A stretch of DNA of 64,000 nt from a virus: IMG/VR virus record IMGVR_UViG_3300043436_001870, positions 49,165 to 113,164 of that record, one strand, 5' to 3'. The notes under the pieces were generated by a model that did not search any database, had not been told where the DNA came from, and saw only the letters and a program-made list of their open reading frames with translations. Positions 45,936 through 55,095 of the stretch are shown piece after piece; position 1 is the stretch's first letter, and each line of letters starts with the position of its first letter. Both the position numbers and the translations under genes were made by a program.

Positions 45936-46520
45936 TTAATCTATTTCAAAGTCATTATATTTTGCTTTGTCTATGGTATTTCTAATCTTAAAGTAATCCC
46001 TAGACTTATTCTTCTTATACATCTTAACAACATCTGTAGTATTCTCTACAACAATGTATTTCTTAAAATCCTCTTTGTACCTATCTTTTACAGTTCTCTT
46101 GAACTCTCTTGATGCTGTAAAGGCCCAAATAGATCTTTCTCTTAATTTGTACTTTGCATAGTACGCACTAAAAAATATCTTACCAACATATCCATCCGTA
46201 TCCCAGTTCTTATGTTTTACAACAACTCCATACTTAATGGACTTGCCGTAGTCAATATTATCACTGGTCACATTCCCACAAGACCCTATAAAAACAAATC
46301 CAAGACCCTGTGGTAGCTCTATACCATCTCTATGCTCAATTACTTTATCCCATAGCAGTCCATTGAATTTATGGACTATCTTCTTAAGCTCTCTCTTTCC
46401 ATAGTGGCTATACTCTGGAAACTTTAATCTAAACTGCTCTAAATAGTCCTCATCAATTATATTGGTTTTCTTGACTCTGTATCTTGGAGCATTAAGATCT
46501 GGCTTTCTGAATTGCTGCAT
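45936..46520 (-). CDS. Conserved crAss-like phage protein of the tail module, 194 aa
   Basis: Basic, mostly helical protein. Conserved-looking elements are KPDLNAPRYR at the N terminus, LDKVIEHRDG-like residues around 55-65, ELPQGLGFVFIGSC (about 70-83), KHKNWDTDGYVGKIFFSAYY and RSIWAFTASREFKRTV. I recall this combination (kPdL.aPRyR ... elP.glG..fig.c ... nWdtDgy..kifysny) as a conserved protein of crAss-like phages with no firm function. It is the first gene of the tail-tube cluster, following a terminator and a possible promoter, and starts 2 nt before the ring protein gene downstream of it. DNA binding is possible given its charge, but that is not supported by a motif. Confidence 0.5.
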   Translation of the reverse strand: MQQFRKPDLNAPRYRVKKTNIIDEDYLEQFRLKFPEYSHYGKRELKKIVHKFNGLLWDKVIEHRDGIELPQGLGFVFIGSCGNVTSDNIDYGKSIKYGVVVKHKNWDTDGYVGKIFFSAYYAKYKLRERSIWAFTASREFKRTVKDRYKEDFKKYIVVENTTDVVKMYKKNKSRDYFKIRNTIDKAKYNDFEID

Positions 46521-46569
46521 AGGTCTTATTATAATTTACAAAAAAATATTGGAACTTCATTATAGATTT

Positions 46570-46577
46570 CAAATATA
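46570..46577 (-). promoter_or_regulatory. Possible Bacteroidota-type -7 element upstream of the tail-tube genes
   Basis: On the minus strand the sequence TATATTTG matches the TAnnTTTG -7 consensus of the Bacteroidota primary sigma factor. It lies about 50 nt upstream of the 194-aa start and just downstream of a terminator, a sensible place for a promoter. No clear -33 TTTG was found at the right distance, because that region is the terminator stem, so this is weak. Confidence 0.25.
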
Positions 46578-46583
46578 GTAAAA

Positions 46584-46609
46584 TACCCCCAGGTCTTCAC
46601 CTGAGGGTA
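46584..46609 (-). terminator. Intrinsic terminator closing the surface/fibre gene block
   Basis: An 11-bp stem (TACCCCCAGGT at 46584-46594 with ACCTGAGGGTA at 46599-46609, one G-T wobble) around a 4-nt loop. On the minus strand it is followed by TTTTACTATATTT. It lies 41 nt downstream of the 314-aa gene's stop and separates the surface-protein genes from the tail-tube genes. Confidence 0.8.
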
Positions 46610-46650
46610 CCTTGTTTAGTCGTGTAAAACCAACAAACAACGACTTAATA

Positions 46651-47595
46651 TTATGAACAGTTACCTAGATTAGTAACGGTTACAATGTAATCCTTGACAA
46701 GATGAAGTGATCCAGGAACCATACAAACAGTTAAAGTAGCTAAAGGTAATATTGTAGCAGATTGTCTAACATTATTACAGTCAATGTAATCTATAGGAAG
46801 AGATCTTTCTTTTTCACCATTAGCTATGGTATAATTTTGACAGCTACAACAAGCTTCACTTGCTATCTTTTGAATTATTGTAGAGGTTGAATTAGTTACA
46901 GTTGGTAAACTCTGTGAGCACACTCTATAAGAAGAACCAGTAAATGGTGTAGCTACTTGTTCTTCAGCTTGGTTGACACAATCATCATAGCTCAAAATAG
47001 AGTTTACACCACAGTTAGTTCCGCATGGACAGAACTCAATGTATCCTGTTGCATCATCTCCAGTAGGAGAAAGTCCAAATCTTACAGCAGCTGCAGTTGT
47101 ATAGTTCTCTCCATTAGCAGTTATATTAACTGAATCAACACTATCCCCATCCAGAACAACAGTTCCTAAAAAGCCTGTACCGCCACCAGTAGGTGTTATA
47201 ATAACACTAGGTGGTGATACATATCCTGATCCTGCATAGTCAACAACAATATTAGCAATACCTGATTTAGTACAAGAAATCTCATAAACATCGCATGTAT
47301 TAGTTTCTGTTCCAAACTTAAAAGTTACTCTTGATGGAATGTCATCTTCAGCAGCACAACATGGTTGAATATAACCATCTACAGTGTAATTAGCACAGAG
47401 TACAGGTTCAACAGGAAGGCACTCATCAAATGTCTCATCAATTGTAATCACAGTTGTCTTCTGTACTCCTATTACAGAAGCAGAAGAATCAATGTAAACA
47501 CAGAATGGAGGTGTTGGTGATATTGCATCACCTCTCACAGCTATTCTATGACAACCCTCATATTGAGGAGTATATGTAATTGATAATGATGCCAT
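46651..47595 (-). CDS. Cys-rich surface/fibre protein, 314 aa
   Basis: Beta-rich protein with many Cys residues (for example FCPCGTNCGVNS, EACCSCQNY). Near residues 48-75 it has VITIDETFDECLPVEPVLCANY, which parallels VITVTESFDECYLCDPSYAL of the 1246-aa protein. Residues about 120-175 contain a Gly-rich stretch with a GSGYVSPPSVIITPTGGGTG segment, a short motif (GyGY..PP.V...GGG) often seen in phage tail and surface proteins. The C-terminal part ends in LHLVKDYIVTVTNLGNCS. The downstream gene of a four-gene run (291, 490, 184, 314 aa), it overlaps the 184-aa gene by one base. Likely a virion surface or fibre-associated protein; no enzyme motif was found. Confidence 0.45.
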   Translation of the reverse strand: MASLSITYTPQYEGCHRIAVRGDAISPTPPFCVYIDSSASVIGVQKTTVITIDETFDECLPVEPVLCANYTVDGYIQPCCAAEDDIPSRVTFKFGTETNTCDVYEISCTKSGIANIVVDYAGSGYVSPPSVIITPTGGGTGFLGTVVLDGDSVDSVNITANGENYTTAAAVRFGLSPTGDDATGYIEFCPCGTNCGVNSILSYDDCVNQAEEQVATPFTGSSYRVCSQSLPTVTNSTSTIIQKIASEACCSCQNYTIANGEKERSLPIDYIDCNNVRQSATILPLATLTVCMVPGSLHLVKDYIVTVTNLGNCS

Positions 47596-48149
47596 TATGC
47601 TATTGTTGCTGCTTTGATAATTACAGAATAACAGTTACCAGTATCACATACTGAGTTAATACGAATCAGATATGATGTACTAGGAGCTAAATTACTAATT
47701 ACAGCAGTCAAAGTAGTTTGAGAAGCTAACAAAGTCCAGCTACCTAATACACAAGGATTTGTTGGAACTTGTTGATATTCTAATTGATATGTATTAGCCG
47801 TAGCTGATGCTTCCCATGCAATTGTCAATGTTGTGCTTGTAGCAGATACTGGAAATACATTCCATGTTGCTTGACAAGTAGAACAAGGATCAGCACATTC
47901 TGGATCAGCTCCTGTACGTATAATCATTTGCTGAATTATACTCTGTAATGATCTTCCATCCTCAATGCCCATTTCCCAGATACCAGCTCCATTATAGTAG
48001 GTACATCTTGTATCTACATATTCAGAGCATGGATTAGGTACCGGACATTGTTGGTCTGGAGGACATGAATATGTCTTAGCTGTGGTGTAAGCTGAATCCT
48101 TACAACCACAATTAGACGTTGAAGTATTTTGACAATTAGTACAAGCCAT
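47595..48149 (-). CDS. Cys-rich protein with a fibronectin type III-like domain, 184 aa
   Basis: The N-terminal third is Cys-rich (MACTNCQNTSTSNCGCKDSAY; CPPDQQCPVPNPC), with a hydrophobic helix around GRSLQSIIQQMIIRTG. Residues about 95-182 look like an Fn3 domain: FPVSATSTTLTIAWEASATA, NTYQLEYQ, a loop, then LAPSTSYLIRINSVC. Fn3 domains are common on phage surface proteins and probably bind surface glycans or act as spacers. It lies in the fibre block, 4 nt after the 490-aa gene, which ends in a similar Fn3-like domain. Host-recognition or decoration role is inferred from context. Confidence 0.55.
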   Translation of the reverse strand: MACTNCQNTSTSNCGCKDSAYTTAKTYSCPPDQQCPVPNPCSEYVDTRCTYYNGAGIWEMGIEDGRSLQSIIQQMIIRTGADPECADPCSTCQATWNVFPVSATSTTLTIAWEASATANTYQLEYQQVPTNPCVLGSWTLLASQTTLTAVISNLAPSTSYLIRINSVCDTGNCYSVIIKAATIA

Positions 48150-48153
48150 TGTA

Positions 48154-49626
48154 TTATGCGCAGGTTATAGGATTAGATTGACAAGGAGTTGAATAGCCAT
48201 TTTGAGTTGATGTAACAATACCATAATAGATATCACCGGTAGTTAATCCAGAAAATATTGAAGTACGAGCACCAGCAGCAGAAAATGTATTTACAGTTTG
48301 ACCAACAAAAGCTCCAGCCTGTGTGTATAATGTAACAGTATATGTTGTAGTAGGTGTTACACTAGTCCATGTAATTGTAACCTGATTTGCAACAGATGAA
48401 GCAATACCTACATTGATAAGAGTACACCAGTTTGTATTATAGAAACTGTAGCGTCTTGATTTTGTACAACTTATAGTTCCATCTGTAACACATAGATTAA
48501 TATCTAGTTCGTACCAAATAGCTTGTTCTGTAACAGTAGGTGCCGTTGTCATATCAAGCTGCATCTGAGTACCGTTATTAATAGAGTCAATTACATCTTC
48601 ATTAAATGTAAAAGGACCACCAACAGAACTTGTTACTTCAACAGCAGTGGTACTTCCTGAACAATAGTTAAATCCAGTTGGAATAGAACCACTAAAAAAC
48701 ACATTAATAAACTTGACTCCAGTAATTCCTGTTGCAGTAAATGACCAGATAATATCATCACAAGTTAATGAGCAGCATGCTGCAAGTTGAGTTTGTAATG
48801 TTGCAACTGCAGATCTCAAATCACATACAGTAAGCCACATATTTACATATGACTCAGCAAGTGTTTGTGAGTTAATAGTCCAACCAGGTATTGCAGACAT
48901 TGTTGGTGCTGTTTGTGCTGGATCTAATGGAGCAAGTCCTGGTAAACCAACACACTCATAGCCAATTGCATCATAAAGAGCAAGAGGTGATCCTGTTCTA
49001 GCTTGTAGGGCACAGAATGCTGTTTCAAGTTGTACTGCAAAGTCAACAATGTTTAATCCAGATACTCCTGACAAACAGCTTGCAGTTCCTACTGTTATGT
49101 TTGTAGGTCCAGCATTACAGCAGTTGTTTTCTATAAAAGTAACACGAGTATCTAATGCTGCAAGTCCGTTCTGAATAGTAGCTATTGTAGAAAGAATGGT
49201 ACATATCTCATTACCAATCTTAATGACATAATCCTTAAGCTGTAAACTTACAATCAGGTTTCCAAGGAAATCAGGTTCCTGAAAACAAGGAGCAATTGTA
49301 ACTTGACAATCTGGACAACCGGCAGTAGCATTACCTCCATTCTGTTGACTAAGGTCACAAACCTTATTCAAGATAAACTGAATAAGTTCCTGAAGATTCT
49401 GTGGGTTAGGACACAAAGGATCAAAGCATGACAAGTCATAGACTGTCATATCAAGTTGATCTAAAACAGTACATAACTTCTCTGCAAGCTTTGCTACTAC
49501 ATCACTTACAGTATCTCCTTTGCATAGTTTAATGCAAGGAATGTCTGGTCCTTGCCAGATTACACAGTTAGAAGAAATGGGATTGCATCCTTCTTGTGTG
49601 TCATTTGCTTTTATTGGAGTTGCCAT
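48154..49626 (-). CDS. Putative fibre protein with conserved Cys-rich N terminus and C-terminal Fn3-like domain, 490 aa
   Basis: The N terminus has CNPISSNCVIWQGPDIPCIKLC followed by KGDTVSDVVAKLAEKLC, a segment I recall from fibre-like proteins of Bacteroidota phages; it is probably the attachment end. Residues 60-270 alternate helices with CC or CxxC pairs (FDPLCPNPQNL, FIENNCCNAG), giving a repeated helical, possibly trimeric stalk. The central part is beta-rich. The C-terminal 85 residues (NQVTITWTSVTPTTTYTVTL ... LTTGDIYYGIVTSTQNG) look like an Fn3 domain. It stands between the 291-aa and 184-aa genes. Likely a head or tail fibre; binding target unknown. Confidence 0.5.
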   Translation of the reverse strand: MATPIKANDTQEGCNPISSNCVIWQGPDIPCIKLCKGDTVSDVVAKLAEKLCTVLDQLDMTVYDLSCFDPLCPNPQNLQELIQFILNKVCDLSQQNGGNATAGCPDCQVTIAPCFQEPDFLGNLIVSLQLKDYVIKIGNEICTILSTIATIQNGLAALDTRVTFIENNCCNAGPTNITVGTASCLSGVSGLNIVDFAVQLETAFCALQARTGSPLALYDAIGYECVGLPGLAPLDPAQTAPTMSAIPGWTINSQTLAESYVNMWLTVCDLRSAVATLQTQLAACCSLTCDDIIWSFTATGITGVKFINVFFSGSIPTGFNYCSGSTTAVEVTSSVGGPFTFNEDVIDSINNGTQMQLDMTTAPTVTEQAIWYELDINLCVTDGTISCTKSRRYSFYNTNWCTLINVGIASSVANQVTITWTSVTPTTTYTVTLYTQAGAFVGQTVNTFSAAGARTSIFSGLTTGDIYYGIVTSTQNGYSTPCQSNPITCA

Positions 49627-49662
49627 ATATATAATCTACTTATTTTTTTGTTGATTTCCAAA

Positions 49663-50538
49663 TTAGATTAACGATCCAGTTCCAGAAACATTCTGAGGTA
49701 TTCCACAGGCCACTGTTGGTGTAACAGGACATTCAATAGCTAATTCTGGTGTTGGTGGTGGTATACATTCACCAGGAGGATTGATTCTGCTGTAATCAGA
49801 CAGTTCTTTTTCAATCCATAACTTATCAAAGTCAACTCCATCACAACAGTTACCCATACCATTTTTAATGGTATTAAATAGTTTGTAATAGTTATTAGCA
49901 AACTTTGTATTAGTTCTGATCTCACATTCTGAATCAGTAATGTGATAATATTTCTTTACAGGCTTCTGAATTGTTCTTACAAATACTTCAGGCTCATCAG
50001 GTAAACAACATGAGCAGTCTTTATGTGCATCTGTTACTGTGTAATAATTACAAGGGCATCCTGTATCTTCTGTATATGGTCCAAGAACTGTATAACAGTT
50101 ATCAGGATACTCAGCAATATTTACAACTGAACCTACATACAATGCAAGATCGGATGATGTTACAAGAGCAGTAGAAGCACTTTGTATTAAATCAGCAGGA
50201 GCATCAACTATAATACCTGTTGCTTTACAGTTCAATAGAACATAAGCTGTATTTACTGGACAAATCTCGGAACCTGTTGATGTAACATAGGTAAGATCAA
50301 TACTAACTGCATTTGAAAAACAGGTTTCACATGCTGATCCAGGAATTACTTCAAAACTAGAACATAGTGAATTTACTGTGTAGTAAATATCAGGAAAGTT
50401 CTCTGGATCAGTTACTTGAACAACATTATCTAACTCAGCTTGAAAATAAAGATCTACATCAGAGCCAGTAATGGTAGTTATATAAACAGAAGTATCTGTT
50501 TGACAACTGGTAAGTGTTATGCAGGTATATGATATCAT
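49663..50538 (-). CDS. Cys-rich surface protein sharing a repeated module with the 1246-aa protein, 291 aa
   Basis: The protein contains the segment AYVLLNCKATGIIVDAPADL and, further on, DLALYVGSVVNIAEYPDNCY. This order (Y.L.NC ... DL..yVGkvV.I..YP..CytV) occurs three times in the 1246-aa protein encoded just upstream, so the module is shared. Other Cys pairs (CPCNYY, CSCCLPDEP, NCCDG) occur through the chain. The second half includes a helical FANNYYKLFNTIKNGMGNCC segment and a Pro-rich end. It overlaps the upstream gene by one base, so the two proteins are probably made together. The likely site is the virion surface. No catalytic residues are recognised. Confidence 0.45.
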   Translation of the reverse strand: MISYTCITLTSCQTDTSVYITTITGSDVDLYFQAELDNVVQVTDPENFPDIYYTVNSLCSSFEVIPGSACETCFSNAVSIDLTYVTSTGSEICPVNTAYVLLNCKATGIIVDAPADLIQSASTALVTSSDLALYVGSVVNIAEYPDNCYTVLGPYTEDTGCPCNYYTVTDAHKDCSCCLPDEPEVFVRTIQKPVKKYYHITDSECEIRTNTKFANNYYKLFNTIKNGMGNCCDGVDFDKLWIEKELSDYSRINPPGECIPPPTPELAIECPVTPTVACGIPQNVSGTGSLI

Positions 50539-53500
50539 TATTTACAATTTTTAGTAATACAACATTCACAATCAGGGAATACATTATCCACAACAATATC
50601 ATAGATTAAATCACTGCAGCTTTCGGTTTTAATTAAGGATGCACAAAATGGTTGACAACTATTATATTCAATTGTTCCACTAAGACTAGTCTGTTTACCT
50701 GGTGGAAAAATGCTTGTATTTTTTGTTACTCCATTATCAGTGCTATAGTAAGCTGTAGCACTTCTACCAACCATTGCTGCTTTTTGTTGATATGAAAATA
50801 TACTTGATGTACTTGCTGTTGTTCCTGTTATTGTTGATTGAAGAGTCCAGGTTGCCCCACTATTAGTTGTTCTATATATTCCACCGACTTCTCCAGAAGA
50901 TGCCGGATAATAAACAACATCTGCAATATTTGTACTACTTAATGAATTACCGCTACCTATAACATTTTCAGTAATGGTAAGAGTTTGTGTAAATGTAGCA
51001 CCAAAATCTGCTGATTGATATATGCCGGTTCTTGTAATAGCAATAATAACATTAAGACCTAGTGTTACAATATCTTGTACAGGATTACCAGCAGATATTG
51101 GGTTATCACTATTACAAGCAGTCCAAGTAAGACCTAAGTCTATTGACTTAAATATCTTATCTTCAACACTAACATAGATAGTTGTTAGATCCCAAGAAGC
51201 AATAGCATAGGCTTCTGGAGAAGGTCCCCATGTAGGATATAATGTTGCAGGAGAATCTGGTAAATCAGAAAAAGTAGTTCCTCCATCTGTTGAAACAGCA
51301 AAAGTGTCTCCAACAGCTATAATTAAATCTGTGGGTAGAATTTCATTGTACAAAAGAATATCATTAAATTCTCCTCCTGTGGTATAAGAACCTCCTACAG
51401 CAGTCCATGAAAATCCATGATCTGTAGTATGATATATTCCTATAGTTCCAGCTGCAAAAACAGAACCTATTATCTGTCTATCAGCTTTTATAACAGATGC
51501 TGTTGATGTTGACACAGGTAATCCATCAAAATATAAATCATAGGTAGCACCAAAATCTGTAGATACATACACAGCCTGGAAACCACCTGATACTAGACTT
51601 CCATCCTGAAGAGCATATATATATATTATTTCCTGTAGCACAGGTAACCAGTAAGATGTATATGGGCAAGAACTATTAATAGGAGAATAAAACAACATAG
51701 TAGATGTTGTTACATTATAAAACTCCCATTGTGCTGGATCATTATTCCATACAATTGAATAATCATTTCCACTTGCCGTAAACAAATATTGGTATCTACC
51801 ATTTATTAAAACACTAGAGGCAGTTACATCAATTGTTTCTTCAGTACCAGCTTCAATATCAAAAATACCTGTTACACGTAAACATTTGCAGGTTGGTTCA
51901 GTAACTGTAAAGCAAAGACCAGGATAACCCTGGATACTGATAGTCTTCCCTATAAGATTTAAGAGATCTGAATCAGTAAGTATAAAACTCTGGTCATTGA
52001 AACAGTTGTTCAACTGATACAATGGAGGATTACAAATAGCACATGATTGGAACTCTGAAGCTATTGTAACTGCTTCTGGAGTAAACTCAGTTTTAGTATT
52101 TGGTCCCACCTGCCAGCATTCACCAGGATATTCTGATACCTGAACAGTCTTTGCAAGATCTGCCTCTAAGTCTTGAGTAGTATAAATAACCACATCAGTG
52201 TCCTTACAATTGTACAGAGCATATGATGGATCACATAAATAACATTCATCAAAAGATTCAGTTACAGTAATTACTGTGCTTATAGGGCATATGTCGTCAA
52301 GCTTGGTAACTGTCCAACAAACATCTGAACCTTGAATCTTAACAACCTTTCCAATATACTCTGAAAGGTCTACCTGAGTAATAATGTCCTGAGCTGAGCC
52401 TTTACAATCAGCTAATTCATAACAACATGGTACAACAGTTAATGATTCTAAACAATTACATCTTGCAATTAAACGTGTAGGATCATCTGGATCAGTAGCA
52501 TATGTTAATGTACAGCCAGGAGGACATGCTGGTGGTGCATAAGCACCTCCACATACAGAATCTGATACAGCACCGGCAATTGCTGATGCTCCTGAAAAAC
52601 TAGCTTCAAACCAAAGAGGTGTACCATTCTCAACTGTAACAACAGGTGTTGCTATATTTATGAATGTACTGTAAATACTAGACACTTCAGTAGATTCGCC
52701 CAAACCTACCATGATATGTTTTATACCATCTGTTTTTAATACATCACATAAGTTAATATAACCTGAAAGTGAACTATATGATACAGCACTATATATACAT
52801 GGACCAGAACAACCTGTTCCATCAGTTATTGTAATAATAACCTTGGCAGCAAGAGGTCTTGCAGTAGCACCAGAAAATAATTCATTCTGTGCTGCACAAA
52901 TAGCATCAACATGGTCAGTTCCTCCTCCTATGCTAGATGAACATAAACCTGAAGAAGGATTAGTTTTAGGCTGATTTATACCTGTTGTAATATCAGCAAT
53001 ATTTGTAGTAAGTTCTTGTGACACACATGCAGAAGTAGCCCACTGAACAATCCCAACCTGAATATCTCCAGAGGTAATTTGTGCTGATAAACTGTTTACT
53101 ATATCCTCAGCAAGAAGCTTCATTTGAGTCCACTCAGGATAAGCAGTACTATTTTGTACAGAAGATGAGTTATCTATTGTAATAATTAAATCTACCTCAC
53201 AAGATCCTCCTAAAAGAGATTCACAATTTCCTGTTACAGGATTATATGTAAAACCTTCACCACATAATGACAAACCTTCAATCTCTTGCTCACAGTTACC
53301 TGTTACTGGATTAAAGTCATATTTACTTCTACATTCTCCACATAGAAAATCAACACCAGTAATTGCAGTTATTTTAGCTGCAACAAAAGGATTAGTTAAT
53401 GTTACACCACCATCTGTTGATGCATATAATGTTGTATTATTACCAACAATAATGCTATTGAGGGTAAAGTCAAAAATATCTACATTATCCGTTCCAGTTG

Positions 53501-54278
53501 AGGCACCATTAACTAATGCCCATGTACTACCAGAGTTTGTAGATTTATAAATACCTAGATCACATATAAGATATACAACACCAGTACTTACAGTTGAACT
53601 ACTAAATCTAAAATCTGCAGTTGTTGAACCACCAAGTGCTCCTGGTGTTCCAAGTAGAGTAAATGTATTACCTGAGTCTGTTGACTGATAAACACCAGCT
53701 CCACATACAACAGATATTGTTCCACCTAATCCATCAGAGACAATACCTGTTATTTTGTAACCAGCAACAATAGGAACATCATTATTAAGAACTTCCCATG
53801 TATTACCAAAGTCTGTTGTTTTGTATACCTTATCTTCAATTGCAACAAAACCACTAGTTCCAGCAGGAAAGTATGCAGCTCTTGCAATAGAACCAGGTAC
53901 ACCATATAATGTAGAAGCTGTTACTGGTAATGCAATAAAGTTTTGACCACCATCAATTGATTTGAATAGTTGATCTCCAATAGCAAGAACATTAAAACTA
54001 TCAATGTAGTAAACAGAATGCCACTGATGGCCTGTAGTATTACCAGTAAGTGTATAAGACTCACCACCATCTACTGATCTGTATATACCGTGCACTTGGT
54101 TAGTAACAAGACTCTTGTAAGGATCATGAGTATCTGTAGCTATCCATACACTTGTAGCTCCTATGGTAAAGGGGCTTGTAGGAAGACCGGCAGCTGTTGC
54201 CAGACTCCAGTTTACACCAAGATCATCTGATACATAGACCTTATTAAACCCTGCTATCGCATATGTTCTTGTTGCCAT
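50538..54278 (-). CDS. Beta-propeller (Asp-box) / von Willebrand A / Cys-module surface protein, 1246 aa
   Basis: Residues 1-330 and about 830-1190 each contain many Asp-box (BNR/sortilin-type) repeats such as YKTTDFGNTWEV, YQSTDSGNTFTL, YKSTNSGSTWAL and, in the second set, YQSADFGATFTQ and YRTTNSGATWTL, suggesting two beta-propellers. Between them, residues about 360-590 form a vWA domain: the MIDAS motif DxSxS at D369, S371, S373, a GGGTDHVDA segment, and TITDGTG with D486. Residues about 618-790 hold three Cys-containing modules starting at CCYELADC (618). vWA domains bind ligands through a metal ion, and Asp-box propellers often bind glycans, so host adhesion is a reasonable role. It starts 3 nt after the 53-aa zinc-ribbon gene. 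No sialidase catalytic set was identified. Confidence 0.7.
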   Translation of the reverse strand: MATRTYAIAGFNKVYVSDDLGVNWSLATAAGLPTSPFTIGATSVWIATDTHDPYKSLVTNQVHGIYRSVDGGESYTLTGNTTGHQWHSVYYIDSFNVLAIGDQLFKSIDGGQNFIALPVTASTLYGVPGSIARAAYFPAGTSGFVAIEDKVYKTTDFGNTWEVLNNDVPIVAGYKITGIVSDGLGGTISVVCGAGVYQSTDSGNTFTLLGTPGALGGSTTADFRFSSSTVSTGVVYLICDLGIYKSTNSGSTWALVNGASTGTDNVDIFDFTLNSIIVGNNTTLYASTDGGVTLTNPFVAAKITAITGVDFLCGECRSKYDFNPVTGNCEQEIEGLSLCGEGFTYNPVTGNCESLLGGSCEVDLIITIDNSSSVQNSTAYPEWTQMKLLAEDIVNSLSAQITSGDIQVGIVQWATSACVSQELTTNIADITTGINQPKTNPSSGLCSSSIGGGTDHVDAICAAQNELFSGATARPLAAKVIITITDGTGCSGPCIYSAVSYSSLSGYINLCDVLKTDGIKHIMVGLGESTEVSSIYSTFINIATPVVTVENGTPLWFEASFSGASAIAGAVSDSVCGGAYAPPACPPGCTLTYATDPDDPTRLIARCNCLESLTVVPCCYELADCKGSAQDIITQVDLSEYIGKVVKIQGSDVCWTVTKLDDICPISTVITVTESFDECYLCDPSYALYNCKDTDVVIYTTQDLEADLAKTVQVSEYPGECWQVGPNTKTEFTPEAVTIASEFQSCAICNPPLYQLNNCFNDQSFILTDSDLLNLIGKTISIQGYPGLCFTVTEPTCKCLRVTGIFDIEAGTEETIDVTASSVLINGRYQYLFTASGNDYSIVWNNDPAQWEFYNVTTSTMLFYSPINSSCPYTSYWLPVLQEIIYIYALQDGSLVSGGFQAVYVSTDFGATYDLYFDGLPVSTSTASVIKADRQIIGSVFAAGTIGIYHTTDHGFSWTAVGGSYTTGGEFNDILLYNEILPTDLIIAVGDTFAVSTDGGTTFSDLPDSPATLYPTWGPSPEAYAIASWDLTTIYVSVEDKIFKSIDLGLTWTACNSDNPISAGNPVQDIVTLGLNVIIAITRTGIYQSADFGATFTQTLTITENVIGSGNSLSSTNIADVVYYPASSGEVGGIYRTTNSGATWTLQSTITGTTASTSSIFSYQQKAAMVGRSATAYYSTDNGVTKNTSIFPPGKQTSLSGTIEYNSCQPFCASLIKTESCSDLIYDIVVDNVFPDCECCITKNCK

Positions 54279-54281
54279 CTA

Positions 54282-54443
54282 TTACTTAGTTACATTAACT
54301 GAATTTACAGTTGGTGCTGTATCACTTTTTTTATCTGCTACAGGTTTTGTTGCACATTTTGAACAACCTTGTTTACCATTAGGTAAGATTCTTTTTTGAC
54401 ATCCGCATGTCATTGTTGCTCCACAATTTGCACATTTTGCCAT
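54282..54443 (-). CDS. 53-aa zinc-ribbon-like small phage protein
   Basis: ATG at 54441-54443, TAA at 54282-54284. The N-terminal half has six Cys in CxxC, CxC and CxxC spacing (C4, C7, C13, C15, C27, C30) with MAKCANCGATMTCGCQKR and NGKQGCSKC, typical of a small zinc-binding knuckle. The C-terminal half is Lys/Thr/Val-rich and probably disordered. I recall similar MAxCsNCGATlsCGCQ+R proteins from Bacteroidota phages; the function is not known. It lies between the 185-aa and 1246-aa genes. Confidence 0.75.
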   Translation of the reverse strand: MAKCANCGATMTCGCQKRILPNGKQGCSKCATKPVADKKSDTAPTVNSVNVTK

Positions 54444-54464
54444 ATTTATGTTGGTTTTAAATTA

Positions 54465-55022
54465 TTAGCAATCTCCACAACCACAACCGCATGAAAGTTT
54501 GGTTACTCTTTTATCTACATAATTGTAGATCTCCATTCCTTTTGCTGGTTTATGGCAGTACTCTACTGTAGCCTTAGCTGCTTTCAACATAGTTTGTAGC
54601 AACTGTAGTTCCCTTAGTTTTTCTTTTAAAGGAGTTTGTGGCTCACAGCCTTGTACATCAAGGCAGCAGAGTAAGTTATTTATCTTATTCAACACCTTTG
54701 TAACCCTCAAGTGGTTATACTCTACGTATACTGTGTCATTTGGACTAACACTATACCGTACAATATAAACACCATCTGCAAAGTCATTGTATGTATTACC
54801 ACAATTAGTAGTCTGAAGCCCCAGTTCACAGGCACTTATGTTCTCAAGAAACCCAGGCTGAAGATCAGTTACCTCATAAGCTGTGGTAAATCCAGGAGGA
54901 GTAATCTCAATCTTGAGACATTCTACCGGTGCTACATCACTGTAAATACTGGCATCTACCACACGGAATATACATGTAGTAAGAGTATCTGGGATGTCTA
55001 ATGCTAATTGATGTTTTTCCAT
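54465..55022 (-). CDS. Conserved phage protein with Cys-rich C terminus, 185 aa
   Basis: The N-terminal 110 residues are beta-rich (LALDIPDTLTTCIFRVVDAS, GVYIVRYSVSPNDTVYVEYN), like a small beta-sandwich. A helix with a CC pair follows (LNKINNLLCCLDVQGC), then a long Lys/Leu helix (LKEKLRELQLLQTMLKAAKA), and the protein ends in LSCGCGCGDC, a possible metal-binding tail. It is the first gene downstream of the terminator that ends the 439-aa unit. I do not recognise a specific function; its position at the head of the surface gene block suggests an attachment or assembly role for the fibres. Confidence 0.5.
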   Translation of the reverse strand: MEKHQLALDIPDTLTTCIFRVVDASIYSDVAPVECLKIEITPPGFTTAYEVTDLQPGFLENISACELGLQTTNCGNTYNDFADGVYIVRYSVSPNDTVYVEYNHLRVTKVLNKINNLLCCLDVQGCEPQTPLKEKLRELQLLQTMLKAAKATVEYCHKPAKGMEIYNYVDKRVTKLSCGCGCGDC

Positions 55023-55037
55023 TATGTTACAAAAATA

Positions 55038-55075
55038 AAAAAGGAGAGGAGAGTTTGAAGCTCCCTCTCCTTTTT
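55038..55075 (-). terminator. Intrinsic terminator behind the 439-aa structural gene
   Basis: A 12-bp outer stem (55038-55049 pairing with 55064-55075, AAAAAGGAGAGG with CCTCTCCTTTTT), a bulged A and a 3-bp inner stem around a 7-nt loop. On the minus strand a T-rich run (TTTTTTATTTTTG) follows. It is 20 nt downstream of the stop of the 439-aa gene and 16 nt before the 185-aa gene. Confidence 0.9.
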
Positions 55076-55095
55076 ATTATTCAAACTTTTTTTAC

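Noticed and set aside
50538-54278. Sialidase (neuraminidase) activity for the Asp-box protein
   Set aside because: Asp-boxes are present, but I could not identify the Arg triad and Tyr/Glu pair needed for sialidase catalysis.
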